Shown: positions 43,231 to 52,382, counted from the stretch's first letter. The stretch: DNA of 64,000 nt from Catellatospora sp. IY07-71 (GCF_018326265.1 NZ_AP023360.1:5179501-5243500); one strand, 5' to 3'. The notes: generated from the letters alone by a model not told the origin. Numbers and translations: made by a program.

Positions 43231-44466
43231 TCATGGCCGCTCCGCCGTCACCGGCGCCGGATCGGACTCCGCGGGCCCGGTCATCGCTTTCAGGGCGCCA
43301 CGCCAGCCGCCGCCGGCGCGTTCGAAGATGCGGGCGACGAGGATGTCGGTGGAGGAGTGGGCCAGGATCGACAGCACGATGGTGAGGGCGACGAGGTGGA
43401 AGACGTCGTCGGCGCCGGGGATGGCGGCTTCGAGCACGAGCAGGCCGTACACGACCGAGGCGAAGCCTTTGGGCCCGAACCACATCGCGGCGGCCTGCTC
43501 ACGCAGCGACAGCCCGGAGCGCAGGAAAGACAGCCACAGCGCGATCGGCCGGGCGGCGATCAGGGCCAGCACGGCGAATGCCCATCCCGTCCAGGAGATC
43601 TCGCTGAGGAACTGCACGGAGATGAGCGCGCCGAAGACCAGCAGCGCGGCGAGTTTCAGCAGCTCGGAGATCAGCTCGCCGAAGTGTTCGAACGCCTCGC
43701 GCTGGCGGGGGCCGAAGGTGGCCACGGTGATGCCGGCGGCGAACGCGGCCAGGAACAGGTTGGCGTGGGTGGCGTAGCCCAGGGCGAGCACGAGCAGGCC
43801 GATGGCGATGGCGTTGAGCGGTTCGTACTGGGTGGAGGCGGAGAAGAACCGGCGGCGTTCCAGCCACAGGGCCAGCCAGGGCACCGCGACGCCGATGGCG
43901 ACGCCAAGGGCGAGTTCGGTGCCGAGTTCGGGCAGGTGTAGGTCGTCGGAGCCGGCGGCGACGGCGAGGAACAGGATGACGAACGGCAGGGCCAGGCCGT
44001 CGTTGACGCCTGACTCGACGTTGAGTAGGTGGCGTAGCCGGGCGGGGACCTTGTCGTTGCCGACCAGGGCTGCGGCGAAGACGGGGTCGGTGGGGGCGAG
44101 GATCGCGCCGACCAGCAGCGCCTGGGGCCACGCGAGGCCAGCGATGTAGTGGGCCAGCAGCGCGGTGATCAGCAGGGTGAGGGGCAGGCCCCAGCCCAGG
44201 GCGCGGCCGGGTAGTTTCCAGGCGGTGCGCAGGTCGGCCCAGCCGACGCGCATGCCGTCGGTGAACAGCACCGCGAACAGGGCGAGCTCGGCCAGCGTCG
44301 CGACGATCGGGGAGTCGGCGGTGAGGTCCAGCACCCCGAGGGCGCCGGGTCCGAGGGCGAATCCGGCGATAAGGAACAGCACCGCGGTTGACAGGATCGT
44401 GCGGTGGGCCAGGCTGGACAGCAGCACTGCCGCCAGCAGCACAGCAGCGAAGCACAGCAGCAACAT
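43231..44466 (-). CDS. Sodium/proton antiporter (CPA1 family)
   Basis: A 411-residue membrane protein with about 11-12 hydrophobic segments. The conserved ion-binding region LLNVESGVNDGLALPFVILF contains the ND pair of CPA1 antiporters, and GAILAPTDPVFAAALVG is the typical TDP loop. It exchanges Na+ (or K+) for H+ across the membrane. ATG 44466 has a CAGGAG ribosome binding site; the frame open upstream to 44544 has no homology. The neighbouring K+ channel is in the same orientation, so both may serve ion balance. Confidence 0.92.
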   Translation of the reverse strand: MLLLCFAAVLLAAVLLSSLAHRTILSTAVLFLIAGFALGPGALGVLDLTADSPIVATLAELALFAVLFTDGMRVGWADLRTAWKLPGRALGWGLPLTLLITALLAHYIAGLAWPQALLVGAILAPTDPVFAAALVGNDKVPARLRHLLNVESGVNDGLALPFVILFLAVAAGSDDLHLPELGTELALGVAIGVAVPWLALWLERRRFFSASTQYEPLNAIAIGLLVLALGYATHANLFLAAFAAGITVATFGPRQREAFEHFGELISELLKLAALLVFGALISVQFLSEISWTGWAFAVLALIAARPIALWLSFLRSGLSLREQAAAMWFGPKGFASVVYGLLVLEAAIPGADDVFHLVALTIVLSILAHSSTDILVARIFERAGGGWRGALKAMTGPAESDPAPVTAERP

Positions 44467-44662
44467 CTCGTACTCCTGAAAGTCGGGGTACTGCCAAGTG
44501 CGGCGGGTCGGAGCCGAACCGTTTTGCGGGTGCCGCCGCCGCACGAGTAGAGCGCAAGTGCACGGGTGGCGTGACAGGAGCCGCAGCGGACAAGCCGCGC
44601 CTGCGGTGCGATGAACCGGCAGACGCGGGCCATCGCGGGCTTCTTGACGATGGTGGTCAGGG

Positions 44663-45517
44663 TCATGGTGTTGCCGCGCCCGGTGCTGGCACCTGCCGAG
44701 GTAAGTGCTGCTCGGCCACCGACGGTTCCGGCGCCGGTTCGTCGTGTCCTGCGACCTGCTCGCGAAGTTGCGCGACCTCTTGTCTGAGCATGCCGAGCTC
44801 GGTGAGCACCTGCGCGATGTCGTCCTTGGTGGCGTCGCGGGTGGTGTTCTCGGCGATCGCGATCCGCTCGACGATCCAGCTGGCCAGTGACCCGGTCACG
44901 AAACCGATCAGGCCGATGCCGCTGATCATGAGGACGAGCGCGACCAGCTGGCCGGTCATGGTGACGGGGTAGTGGTCGCCGTACCCGACGGTGGTGATGG
45001 TGACCACCGCCCACCACAGCGCGTCGGGGTAGGTGTCGATGTTCGTGCCGGGATGTCGGCGTTCGGCGTCGAGGATCGCCAGCGCGGCCACGGCGACGAC
45101 GGTCGTCGTGGCTCCGGCGACGTACACGGCGAGCCTGCCGCGGGTCCACTGCTCCGCCCGCCGGTTCAGGTTGGTCAACGCCGCGAGCAGGCGCAGCACC
45201 CGCAGCGGCCGGATCATCGGCAAGACGAGTACGGCGAGGTCGAACACGTTCTGACGGACGAACCGCCAGCGCCGTGGCGACAGCAGCACCCGGGCTGCGT
45301 AGTCGACGCCGAACATCGCCCAGATGCCGAAGTCGGCGACCCGGCACAGGCGGTCCAGCGAAGTAGGCAGGGCGGGCCACAGGATCGGCACGGCGTAGGC
45401 GGCCAGGAAGACGACGGCCAGCGCGGTCAGCGGTGCGGCGGTGTGCTGCTCCCACCGCCGCACCGCGTGTTCACTGCGCAGACTCACCGGGTGAGCGTGC
45501 CGCCGCAGGCCGCGCAC
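44663..45517 (-). CDS. Voltage-gated-type potassium channel
   Basis: A 284-residue six-helix channel subunit. The arginine-rich S4 (RPLRVLRLLAALTNLNRRAE) indicates a voltage sensor, and the pore has the selectivity filter TITTVGYGD. A C-terminal coiled coil (DIAQVLTELGMLRQEVAQLR) should support tetramer assembly. GTG 45517 is given; GTG 45487 is an alternative that would remove 10 residues. An 11-bp direct-repeat box (TGTCAT-N5-CGTCAT) lies 54-70 bp upstream, linking the gene to the STAS-cluster regulon. Confidence 0.92.
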   Translation of the reverse strand: MRGLRRHAHPVSLRSEHAVRRWEQHTAAPLTALAVVFLAAYAVPILWPALPTSLDRLCRVADFGIWAMFGVDYAARVLLSPRRWRFVRQNVFDLAVLVLPMIRPLRVLRLLAALTNLNRRAEQWTRGRLAVYVAGATTTVVAVAALAILDAERRHPGTNIDTYPDALWWAVVTITTVGYGDHYPVTMTGQLVALVLMISGIGLIGFVTGSLASWIVERIAIAENTTRDATKDDIAQVLTELGMLRQEVAQLREQVAGHDEPAPEPSVAEQHLPRQVPAPGAATP

Positions 45518-45570
45518 GGCAAGGCCGGTCTGGGCCGATTGCCCTGGTCGGCGAGGTTCATGAGCTGATC

Positions 45571-45587
45571 TGTCATGAGATCGTCAT
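45571..45587. promoter_or_regulatory. 11-bp direct-repeat box upstream of the K+ channel
   Basis: TGTCATGAGATCGTCAT: the second half-site differs by one base (CGTCAT). The period is 11 bp. Confidence 0.5.
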
Positions 45588-45683
45588 GAACGGCCGGTAG
45601 ATCGACTGCCGCGACGGCCGGATCCGGTCATACGAATCGGTTCAGCGCGTCAGGGGCGCCGTCGGGTGCTCGGCGAGACCGGA

Positions 45684-46079
45684 CTAGGAAGGTCGCCAGC
45701 GGGGTAGCAGTATGTCGCGCATGGCGTTGGCCAGCCAGTCGCGGTAGGCGGCGGGCCACCCTGATTCGTCAACCAGTGCCGCGTAGTGGGCAGGGTCGTT
45801 GAGTAGCCACATCAGGTCAACGGCCTGATCATCCGTGTAGTCCGGTGTGAGCGGGCCGAGTGCGGCGGCGTGTGCGATGACCATCCGGGCTCCGGCGCGC
45901 CGGTTGGACTGCACGGTCTGCCAGAGTGCGGCGACCTCGGGGGATTCGTCGGCGGCGCGGCGCACGATCTCGAACACCGCCGCGGCGCGCTGGCCGATCA
46001 GCACGCAGACGTCGGCGTACGCGTCGAGCGCCTGCGCCGGCGTGGTGGCCTGCCAGACGGGCTGGAACCAGGGCCGCCG
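45684..46079 (-). pseudogene. C-terminal fragment of a TetR-family regulator
   Basis: The frame encodes only a TetR ligand-binding domain ending (TPAQALDAYADVCVLIGQRA, LWQTVQSNRRAGARMVIAHA, MWLLNDPAHYAALVDESG). The helix-turn-helix is missing. At its 5' side it is joined directly to a TnpB fragment in another frame, so a transposable element truncated the gene. The open frame continues to 46304 but does not code for TetR sequence there. Confidence 0.75.
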
Positions 46080-46209
46080 CAGCCAGGGCCCAGTTGAACG
46101 CGAACCGCCCTGCACCGGCATGCCGATGCAGGTCACGGTCCTGGGCCGGAGTCGGGTCCAGGGCGAAACGATACGCCTGCACCACCACTCCACCAGCCAC
46201 ATCGGACAT
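46080..46209 (-). pseudogene. N-terminal fragment of an IS200/IS605-type TnpB (OrfB)
   Basis: From ATG 46209 the peptide VVVQAYRFALDPTPAQDRDL, then HRHAGAGRFAFNWAL, is the classic TnpB/OrfB start. Homology breaks at about 46080, where the TetR fragment begins in another frame. The RuvC-like nuclease domain is absent. Confidence 0.8.
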
Positions 46210-46481
46210 GCGGCCAGGCTAGACACCGGGTACGACAACTCTCGCCACGACCCACCAGGCACCACCCTCGCCCGAGTACACCAACGAACACTGGAGCACA
46301 CCAAAGCTCAATCAACTACCAGCAGTTAGCAACCCTTCGTGTGGTGTGGCGGCGACGGCTCGGGCGAGGAGTTCGTCGAGTGCGTCGTGCACCGGGTGGG
46401 CGGCGGTGCCATCGGTGATGTCATCGGGACCTCGGTGGACGGCGGCGAACAGCGATACGATCCGGCAGGTCAGCCGACCTC

Positions 46482-46498
46482 ATGACATTTCCGTGAAA
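46482..46498. promoter_or_regulatory. 11-bp direct-repeat box before the broken STAS gene
   Basis: ATGACATTTCCGTGAAA, the reverse-strand form of TTTCAC-N5-TGTCAT, 140 bp before the start of the STAS pseudogene. Confidence 0.4.
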
Positions 46499-46638
46499 GT
46501 CGAGCCGGCAAGCACGCGGCCGCTCGGCAAGATAGGTCGCCTGTGATCTGCTTTGCTGAGCGAACGGCCGAGCATCGTCGCGCGCGATCGGCACCTGCCC
46601 CTGTTGCGCGCGCACGCTGGGCCAGACGGAGGTGGCAT

Positions 46639-46957
46639 GTGGTTCCTCAAGGCGGTCCGGTGCTGGTAGCACGGTGGCAGGTGCCCGTGGTCGAGGTGGT
46701 CATCCAGGGCGACCTGGATGCCGGCTCCGTCGAGGAGGCGGAACGGGTGATAGGCGAGGGCGGTGCGGCTGCGGCCGCGTCAGCTGGTCGTTGATCTTAG
46801 GCGGTGCCGCACCGTCGACACCAAAGGCGCCATCCTGCTCGTCGAGACCCGCCGCCGCGCATGGGCGATCGGCGGGTCGTTCGTGGTCCACGGGCCCGAC
46901 CGCGGATCGGCCCGGCACGAGGCAGGCACTGCAGAACTGCGCATGGCGGCGAAATGA
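46639..46957 (+). pseudogene. STAS-domain protein gene with a one-base frameshift
   Basis: From GTG 46639 the peptide VLVARWQVPVVEVVIQGDLD matches the STAS protein at 56286 (VAAWRVPEVEVRIVGDLD). One extra G near 46755-46760 breaks the frame. In the next frame the domain continues as LRPRQLVVDLRRCRTVDTKG and AILLVETRRRAWAIGG to a stop at 46957. Correcting the single base restores a ~106-residue STAS domain. The position of the phosphorylatable serine is Lys (VDTKG). An ACGGAGG ribosome binding site is still present. A recent pseudogene or a sequence error. Confidence 0.75.
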
Positions 46958-47001
46958 CCGAACGTCTCAGCTGGGAGCGGCGTCGGCCCGCCGGGGACGC
47001 G

Positions 47002-47892
47002 TTAGGCGTCGGGGCTGGTGCCTCGGGCGGTGCGTTCGCCGGCCCGGCCGCGGCGCCACCACACGGCGGCCGTTACCGATAGCGCGAGCGCGGTGCCGGT
47101 GACGGCGATGGCCGCAGGCCCGGCAGTGCTCAACGCCTGCGCGAGCCACTCCTGCACAGCTGCGGCGGTGTCGACGACCGGGTCGGCGGCTGCCCGGCCG
47201 CGGTAGAGGCGGATCTCGTACCAGCCGTACCACGCGACGTATGCCCCGGCGGCGATCATCAGGACGCCGCCGAGGCGGGACACGACCGATCCGGATCGGC
47301 GCAGCCACCGGATCGCGGCCTGCTGGGCGGCGGCCACGGCCACGGCGATCGCCCCGACGACCAGCGCCATCCCGATCGCGTACGCGACGAACAGCCCGGC
47401 GCCCGAAGCGGCCGACCCGGTGGTGAACGCCGTGACCACCACCGCGAGGAACGGTCCGATCGTGCAGCCCAGCGACGCGACCGCGAACGACATCCCGAAC
47501 AGGTACATCGGCCAGAACCGCTGCCGAAGCCGCGGCCCCGTGCCCGGTTTCGGCAGCGGTGAGGGCAGCTGCCGACCGGCGGCCAGCCAGCCTCCCAGCG
47601 CCACCAGGATCAGGCCGATGGCCACGGTGACCCAGGGCAGGCGGGTGGCGATCCAATCGGCGGCGGGCGCGGCCAGCAGCCCGAAGAACCCGAACACGGT
47701 GACGAATCCGGCCGTCATCGCCGCCGTCAGCGCCAACGCCCGGCCCAGCCGCGTCGGCCACCGCGGGCTGCGCCCGTCATGTTCGGCGGTGACCAGCAGC
47801 GACACGTACGCCGGCAGCATTGCGAACCCGCACGGGTTCACCGCGGCCAGCAGCCCCGCCGACAACGCCAGCGAGTACGACGCGGTGTCCAC
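47002..47892 (-). CDS. CcdA-type thiol-disulfide transporter
   Basis: A 296-residue membrane protein of the DsbD/CcdA family. It has an N-terminal AGLLAAVNPCGFAMLPAYVS and a second conserved cysteine in SFAVASLGCTIGPFLAVV, one per inverted half, and about eight hydrophobic segments. It passes reducing equivalents from cytoplasmic thioredoxin to outside thiol proteins. GTG 47892 begins two bases after the stop of the TlpA-like lipoprotein, the likely recipient of the electrons. The frame open upstream to 48216 is antisense noise. Confidence 0.9.
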   Translation of the reverse strand: MDTASYSLALSAGLLAAVNPCGFAMLPAYVSLLVTAEHDGRSPRWPTRLGRALALTAAMTAGFVTVFGFFGLLAAPAADWIATRLPWVTVAIGLILVALGGWLAAGRQLPSPLPKPGTGPRLRQRFWPMYLFGMSFAVASLGCTIGPFLAVVVTAFTTGSAASGAGLFVAYAIGMALVVGAIAVAVAAAQQAAIRWLRRSGSVVSRLGGVLMIAAGAYVAWYGWYEIRLYRGRAAADPVVDTAAAVQEWLAQALSTAGPAAIAVTGTALALSVTAAVWWRRGRAGERTARGTSPDA

Positions 47893-47894
47893 GC

Positions 47895-48470
47895 TCAGCC
47901 GGCCAGGGCGGCGACACGTTCGCGCAGCTGGTCGCCGCTGAGCCCGCCGCGGTGGACCACCTTGCCGTCGCGGTCGATGACGACGAAGTACTCCTGCGCG
48001 GTGACGTCGAAGCGCCGCCACACCTCGCCGCGGTCGTCGTCGAGATTGGCGAAGGCGGTGATGCCGGTGTCGGCGGCGAAGCGGCGCATCGCGTCCTTGC
48101 CGCTGCCCAGACCTGCGACCCCGACCACGTGGACGGCATCGCCGTGCGCGCGTTGCACGGCGACGACATCGGCGGCTTTGGCGCGGCAGCGCGGGCACCA
48201 CGCCGCCCAGAACCACAGCACCACAGGTTTGCCCGCGAGCGCCGCCGCGTCGAACGGCTTGCCGTCCACGGTCGTGGCGGTGAACCGCAAAGATTGCGGC
48301 ACGGTTGCAGGCGACATGCTGGCCTGCGCTGGAGAGGCTGACACGGAGGGCTGCAGCGCGGCCGAGGGGCTCTGTACCGCAGGCGCCTGCGGCGCGGCGG
48401 GTTCGCCGCAGGCGCCCAGCGCTGCGACAAGTGCAGCCGCGGTCGCGAGCCGGACGGTCTGGTGCTTCAT
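47895..48470 (-). CDS. TlpA/ResA-like thioredoxin-fold lipoprotein
   Basis: A 191-residue lipoprotein. The signal peptide ends in the lipobox AALGAC, then a Pro/Ser/Ala linker leads to a redoxin domain. The active site is FWAAWCPRCRAKAADVV (CPRC) and the cis-Pro region is VTAQEYFVVIDRDG. It reduces disulfides or supports cytochrome c or cell-wall thiol chemistry outside the membrane. ATG 48470 has a GGGGAG ribosome binding site. It is coupled to the CcdA gene. The intergenic region upstream contains an 11-bp direct-repeat box and a second direct repeat (CCTTACG twice, 48531-48548). Confidence 0.9.
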   Translation of the reverse strand: MKHQTVRLATAAALVAALGACGEPAAPQAPAVQSPSAALQPSVSASPAQASMSPATVPQSLRFTATTVDGKPFDAAALAGKPVVLWFWAAWCPRCRAKAADVVAVQRAHGDAVHVVGVAGLGSGKDAMRRFAADTGITAFANLDDDRGEVWRRFDVTAQEYFVVIDRDGKVVHRGGLSGDQLRERVAALAG

Positions 48471-48571
48471 GATCGATGGCTCCCCAGGGTGATGTTTCAC
48501 GCAGGCTACCGGCTTGCCGATGCGGACGATCCTTACGACTGCCTTACGGGCGAGGCAGTGCATGCGTCGGA

Positions 48572-48588
48572 TGTCATGCGATCGTCAT
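48572..48588. promoter_or_regulatory. 11-bp direct-repeat box between the redoxin and oxidoreductase genes
   Basis: TGTCATGCGATCGTCAT, identical in its half-sites to the K+ channel box. It lies about 100 bp from the redoxin start and 170 bp from the divergent oxidoreductase. Confidence 0.5.
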
Positions 48589-48756
48589 GATCGGCGGCAT
48601 TACCGCGCTGCCGCGGCGGGAGTTGGTGTGGACGAGGCCTGCGGGTGGCTGCATCGTCCGGCTCGGCGCCCGCACAGCCGACGCGGCCCGCACCTCCCCG
48701 GTCGGGCCGCGTCACCTCACACCGACCGTCGCCACGTATGTGCCAGGATCGAGCGC

Positions 48757-49239
48757 GTGAACACCGGTGCTTCCCCCGGCAAACCCACCGGCCTGCGACG
48801 CGCGCTGCTACGCGCCCCGATCCTGCTGTACCGGCTGCGCCTCGGTCGCCTGCTCGGCAGCAGATTCGTGCTGATCAACCACACGGGACGGCGTACCGGC
48901 CGACCACGGCAGACGGTGGTCGAGGTCGTCGACCAGTCCGCCGAGTCGCTCACCGTCGCTGCCGGGTTCGGGCCCGGGTCAGACTGGTACCGCAACCTGG
49001 TGGCGCAGCCCGCCGCGTCGGTCGTCCACGGCGGGCGCGTCACAGCGGTCACCGCAGTGCCGATGCAGGCCGAACAGGCCGCCCAAGCCATGCTGGCCTA
49101 CGCACGCCGCCATCCACGAGCCGCGCGAGGGCTTGCTCGAGTCATGGGGTTCACGGTCGACGGCAGCGATGCCGACTACCTGGCGATGGGCCGCCAGCTG
49201 CACATGCTGCGTCTGGATTTCCGGACCGCCGGAAGATGA
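48757..49239 (+). CDS. F420-type (DDN-like) nitroreductase-family oxidoreductase
   Basis: A 160-residue protein of the split beta-barrel, deazaflavin-dependent nitroreductase family. It shows the typical FVLINHTGRRTGRPRQTVVE start, SDWYRNLVAQPAASV and the final MGRQLHMLRLD. Family members use cofactor F420 to reduce quinones or other acceptors at the membrane. GTG 48757 is chosen because the homology starts just after it; no strong ribosome binding site is visible. The frame open to the left is not coding. Confidence 0.85.
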   Translation: MNTGASPGKPTGLRRALLRAPILLYRLRLGRLLGSRFVLINHTGRRTGRPRQTVVEVVDQSAESLTVAAGFGPGSDWYRNLVAQPAASVVHGGRVTAVTAVPMQAEQAAQAMLAYARRHPRAARGLARVMGFTVDGSDADYLAMGRQLHMLRLDFRTAGR

Positions 49240-49487
49240 CGGCCGGTCTCCCACCTCACCAGCGACGTCCGCCGGGGCACCACTTCGTGTCAAGACACGC
49301 CATGTGCAGCACGCCTGCCGATCCTGCGACCAGTTGTCACCGGAACGTCATACCGCGAACCACGACGATATGCGCCTCGCCGAGTTGAACTGACTGATCC
49401 CGTTCAGGAAGTCGGGCTCGCCGCCGTGGTGCCCGGCACAGCCGCCCGGCACCACGGCCACCGGTGCCCGACAAGTCACCGCACGCC
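49240..49487. other. Intergenic region before the ARH-like gene
   Basis: No gene. GC-rich inverted repeats at about 49424-49460 (GTGGTGCCCGG / CCGGGCACCAC type) may be a terminator of the oxidoreductase gene. Confidence 0.4.
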
Positions 49488-49506
49488 TTGTCACGCAACT
49501 GTCATG
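49488..49506. promoter_or_regulatory. 11-bp direct-repeat box before the ARH-like/STAS operon
   Basis: TTGTCACGCAACTGTCATG has TGTCAC and TGTCAT exactly 11 bp apart, 71 bp before GTG 49577. Confidence 0.7.
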
Positions 49507-49576
49507 AAATCGCGTGATCACTGCTATGAGCAGCGCGGATGCTTCCCGGATCGCACCTACGCCGAGAGGACCGCCC

Positions 49577-50536
49577 GTGATCACCTCACCGTCGACGACG
49601 CCGGTCGCCACCTCATGGCATGACGTCATCCACCGCGGCCTGCTGCTATCGGCTTGCGCTGAGCGTTTCGCCGTCCAGCTCGGCGCCGCGAGGCTTCCCG
49701 AACCGGAAAAGGTCGACAGCATCATGCGGCTGCCGGCCGCATCCGTGGCTGTTCCCGCAGGGACAGGTCTGCCATTCGTGGTGGCCGAGCACCTCGCCGC
49801 GCACGGCGGCCAGCTCGACGAAGACGACCTGGCCGTCGACCTGGCCAGCGCATGGCAGCCGGAAAGCGGCGCTATCGACGGGGCGGCTTGTGTCCTGGTC
49901 GAGGTTCGTGCCGGGCGTCCGTGGTGGGAGACCGCTCCTGCGTTGCACGGTGGCCAGGGTTCCTACGGCAACGGCGCAGCGGTGCGGGCCATAGCCATCG
50001 GTCTGCTGCCCGGTGCCGGAGTAGGGGCCGTAGCGGCTCTGGCCCGCCGGGCTGCGGCAGTGACTCACACCCACCCGCTGGCGCTGGACGCCGCGGCGGC
50101 GACCGCGGTCGCTGTGGCATTGGCGGGCTACGGCTATCCGGCGCGGCGCCTGGACGCCAACCGGTTCCTGGACATCGTCGCCGGGCAGGTCCGCGGTCCG
50201 GAGCTGCGCAGCTGCCTGAACATCGTCCGGGCGCTGGTACGGCACCGGGCCGGCCCGGCCGAGGTCGTCGGGACCGTCGGCAACGCCGATACCGCACTGC
50301 GCACGGTTCCGGCTGCGCTGGCGGCCTACTTGCGTCATCCGGAGGAGCCGGACGCTGCGCTGTCGTTCGCGCTGCAGCTGGCCGCGGGTAACCGCGCCAT
50401 CCCCGTGATCGCCGCGGCGCTGGCCGGTGCCCGCTCGCCGCAGCTGCTCACCCCCCGCTCCTGGCGCACGCCCGCCGACGACGCCCGAGCGCGCAGCGCT
50501 GCCCGGGCGCTCGCGGCCGTGGCGGCCCCGGCGTGA
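49577..50536 (+). CDS. ADP-ribosylglycohydrolase-like protein lacking catalytic aspartates
   Basis: A 319-residue helical protein. HGGQGSYGNGAAVRAIAIGL, followed by THTHPLALDAAAATAVAVAL, is the conserved core of the ADP-ribosylglycohydrolase (DraG/ARH) fold. Known enzymes bind two Mg ions through an N-terminal GD motif and a C-terminal GGDTDT. Here these become LSACAERF and AAGNRAIPVI, so the metal ligands are gone and the protein is probably a non-enzymatic binder of ADP-ribose or a related ligand. GTG 49577 has an AGAGGA ribosome binding site; starts at 49514 or 49526 are less likely. It is coupled to a STAS gene (GTGA) and is a paralogue of 53209-54204. Confidence 0.8.
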   Translation: MITSPSTTPVATSWHDVIHRGLLLSACAERFAVQLGAARLPEPEKVDSIMRLPAASVAVPAGTGLPFVVAEHLAAHGGQLDEDDLAVDLASAWQPESGAIDGAACVLVEVRAGRPWWETAPALHGGQGSYGNGAAVRAIAIGLLPGAGVGAVAALARRAAAVTHTHPLALDAAAATAVAVALAGYGYPARRLDANRFLDIVAGQVRGPELRSCLNIVRALVRHRAGPAEVVGTVGNADTALRTVPAALAAYLRHPEEPDAALSFALQLAAGNRAIPVIAAALAGARSPQLLTPRSWRTPADDARARSAARALAAVAAPA

Positions 50537-50850
50537 CATCAGTTCCACCACCGTCATACCTGCGGGTCACCGTCACCGTGGCGGCCCACCGTCTGCGGCT
50601 GACGCTGGCCGGGCCACTGGACGCGGTGAACGCCCACCGGCTGGTCGACGCGGCACGAGAAGCGATGCGCCGCCACGGTGCCGCGGTCTGCGACGTCGCG
50701 GCATCCGAGGTCACCGCCATCGACGATGTAGGCGCTGCGGCGGTGCAGGCGTGCCGGGCCGAAGCTGAGCGACGCGGGCTGGCGTTCTCGTTGTCGGGCG
50801 CCCCGGACCGGCTTAGGGCGATGCTGGGGACAAACGCGAAGTCGTTGTGA
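50533..50850 (+). CDS. STAS-domain protein (no phospho-serine)
   Basis: A 105-residue STAS domain similar to anti-sigma-factor antagonists: LRLTLAGPLDAVNAHRLVDA, then AVCDVAASEVTAIDDVGAAA. Where SpoIIAA-type proteins have DSSG with a phosphorylated serine, this one has DDVG, so kinase switching is not possible at that site. GTG 50533 overlaps the ARH-like gene stop by 4 bases, so the two proteins are made together and may interact. The same STAS/ARH-like pairing recurs in the minus-strand operon. Confidence 0.85.
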   Translation: MTSVPPPSYLRVTVTVAAHRLRLTLAGPLDAVNAHRLVDAAREAMRRHGAAVCDVAASEVTAIDDVGAAAVQACRAEAERRGLAFSLSGAPDRLRAMLGTNAKSL

Positions 50851-50900
50851 ACTGGCGAATGCCGCACGAGCCTGTCATCGCTCGGCTGCGCCGGTCGTGT

Positions 50901-52355
50901 TCAGGCAGCGGCTTCCGCCTGGCCCTGCACTACGGGGCGGTCGAGCCTGCTGAGGAAGTCCGCCGCCCACCGGTTGACGTCGTGGCGGCGCAGGTGGGCC
51001 CGCATCGGCTGCATGCGGGCGATCTGCTCGTCGGGTGTGGCGTGGGCGGCGGCAACGATGGCGTCCTTGAGCTGGTCGAGGTCGTGGGGGTTGACGGTCC
51101 AGGCCTGGCGCAGCTCGGCGGCGGCTCCGGCGAATTCGCTGAGCACCAGCGCGCCGGTGCCGTCGGCGCGGGTGGCGACGTACTCTTTGGCGACCAGGTT
51201 CATGCCGTCGCGCAGCGGCGTCACCGCCATCACATCGGCGGCCAGGTACAGCGCCGCCAGCTCCGCGCGGTCGTAGGACTGGTGCAGGTAGTGCACGCAC
51301 AGCCGCCCGATGCCGGCGTGGACGCCGTTGATGCGGCTGACCGTCCGCTCGACCCGCTCCCGTAACGCCTGATAGTGGTCGATGCGCTGGCGGCTGGGCA
51401 CGGCGACCTGCACCATCACCGTCTGCGCAGGGTCCAGGCGGCCCTCGTTCAGCAGCTCCCCGAATGCGGCCAGGCGGTGTTCGATGCCTTTGGTGTAGTC
51501 GAGCCGGTCCACGCCGAGGATCAGCGTCGCCGGGTCGCCAAGCTCGCGGCGTATCTCGGTCGCTCGCGTCCGTACCTGCGGGTCGTCGGCCAGCCGCTGC
51601 TGTGTGGCGACGTCGATGGAGATCGGGAACGTCGCCGCGGTGGTGGTCCCCTCACCGTGCTCGATCACGTCGCCGGTGAGTTTCGCCCCTAGCAGATCCA
51701 CGGCCAGCTGCTGGAAGTTGCGGGTTCCGTGGGGGTGCTGGAAGCCGACGAGGTCGGCGCCGAGCAGCCCGCGCATGATCTCGTCGCGTAGCGGCATCTG
51801 GCAGAACAGCTCGACCGGCGGGAACGGGATGTGCAGGAAGAACCCGATGCGCAGGTCGGGACGCAGCCGGCGGAGCATGCCGGGGACCAGTTGTAGGTGG
51901 TAGTCGTGTACCCAGACCAGTGCTCCGGGGGCGGCCAGTCGTGCGGCGGTTGCCGCGAAGCGTTCGTTGACAGTGTGGTAGCTGCGCCGCCAGCCGCGGT
52001 CGAAGACCGGCTGTTCGACGGCGTCGTGGTAGAGCGGCCAGATGGTGGCGTTGGACTGGCCCTCGTAGTAGCCGTCGACGTCATGCTCGGACAGCTCGAC
52101 GGGGTGCAGGTGGATGCCGTCGTGGGTGAACGGGGCCGGCGCCGGACCCGGCTGGCCGTGCCAGCCGATCCACGCACCGGCGTGCTGCTGCATGATCGGG
52201 TGCAGGGCGGTGACCAGGCCGCCCGGGCTGCGCTGCCACCGGTCGCCGCCTGCTGGATCGGTGACGCGGTCGACGGGCAGCCGGTTGGCCAGCACGAGCA
52301 GGTCGTAGCGGGCACTGCCGACGCTGGCAGTGGCGGGGTCGTGGTCGGATGTCAT
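50901..52355 (-). CDS. otsA: Trehalose-6-phosphate synthase
   Basis: A 484-residue GT20 glycosyltransferase that makes trehalose 6-phosphate from a nucleotide-glucose donor and glucose 6-phosphate. All family motifs are intact: [53 protein letters not shown] and [16 protein letters not shown]. No phosphatase (OtsB) gene is in the window. It is the last gene of a minus-strand operon that also encodes a degenerate copy of itself; the gap to the upstream STAS gene is 27 bp. Trehalose is an osmolyte and a precursor of cell-wall glycolipids. Confidence 0.95.
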   Translation of the reverse strand: MTSDHDPATASVGSARYDLLVLANRLPVDRVTDPAGGDRWQRSPGGLVTALHPIMQQHAGAWIGWHGQPGPAPAPFTHDGIHLHPVELSEHDVDGYYEGQSNATIWPLYHDAVEQPVFDRGWRRSYHTVNERFAATAARLAAPGALVWVHDYHLQLVPGMLRRLRPDLRIGFFLHIPFPPVELFCQMPLRDEIMRGLLGADLVGFQHPHGTRNFQQLAVDLLGAKLTGDVIEHGEGTTTAATFPISIDVATQQRLADDPQVRTRATEIRRELGDPATLILGVDRLDYTKGIEHRLAAFGELLNEGRLDPAQTVMVQVAVPSRQRIDHYQALRERVERTVSRINGVHAGIGRLCVHYLHQSYDRAELAALYLAADVMAVTPLRDGMNLVAKEYVATRADGTGALVLSEFAGAAAELRQAWTVNPHDLDQLKDAIVAAAHATPDEQIARMQPMRAHLRRHDVNRWAADFLSRLDRPVVQGQAEAAA

Positions 52356-52382
52356 CGGTGTGGTGCCTCCTGACGGGGTTGT

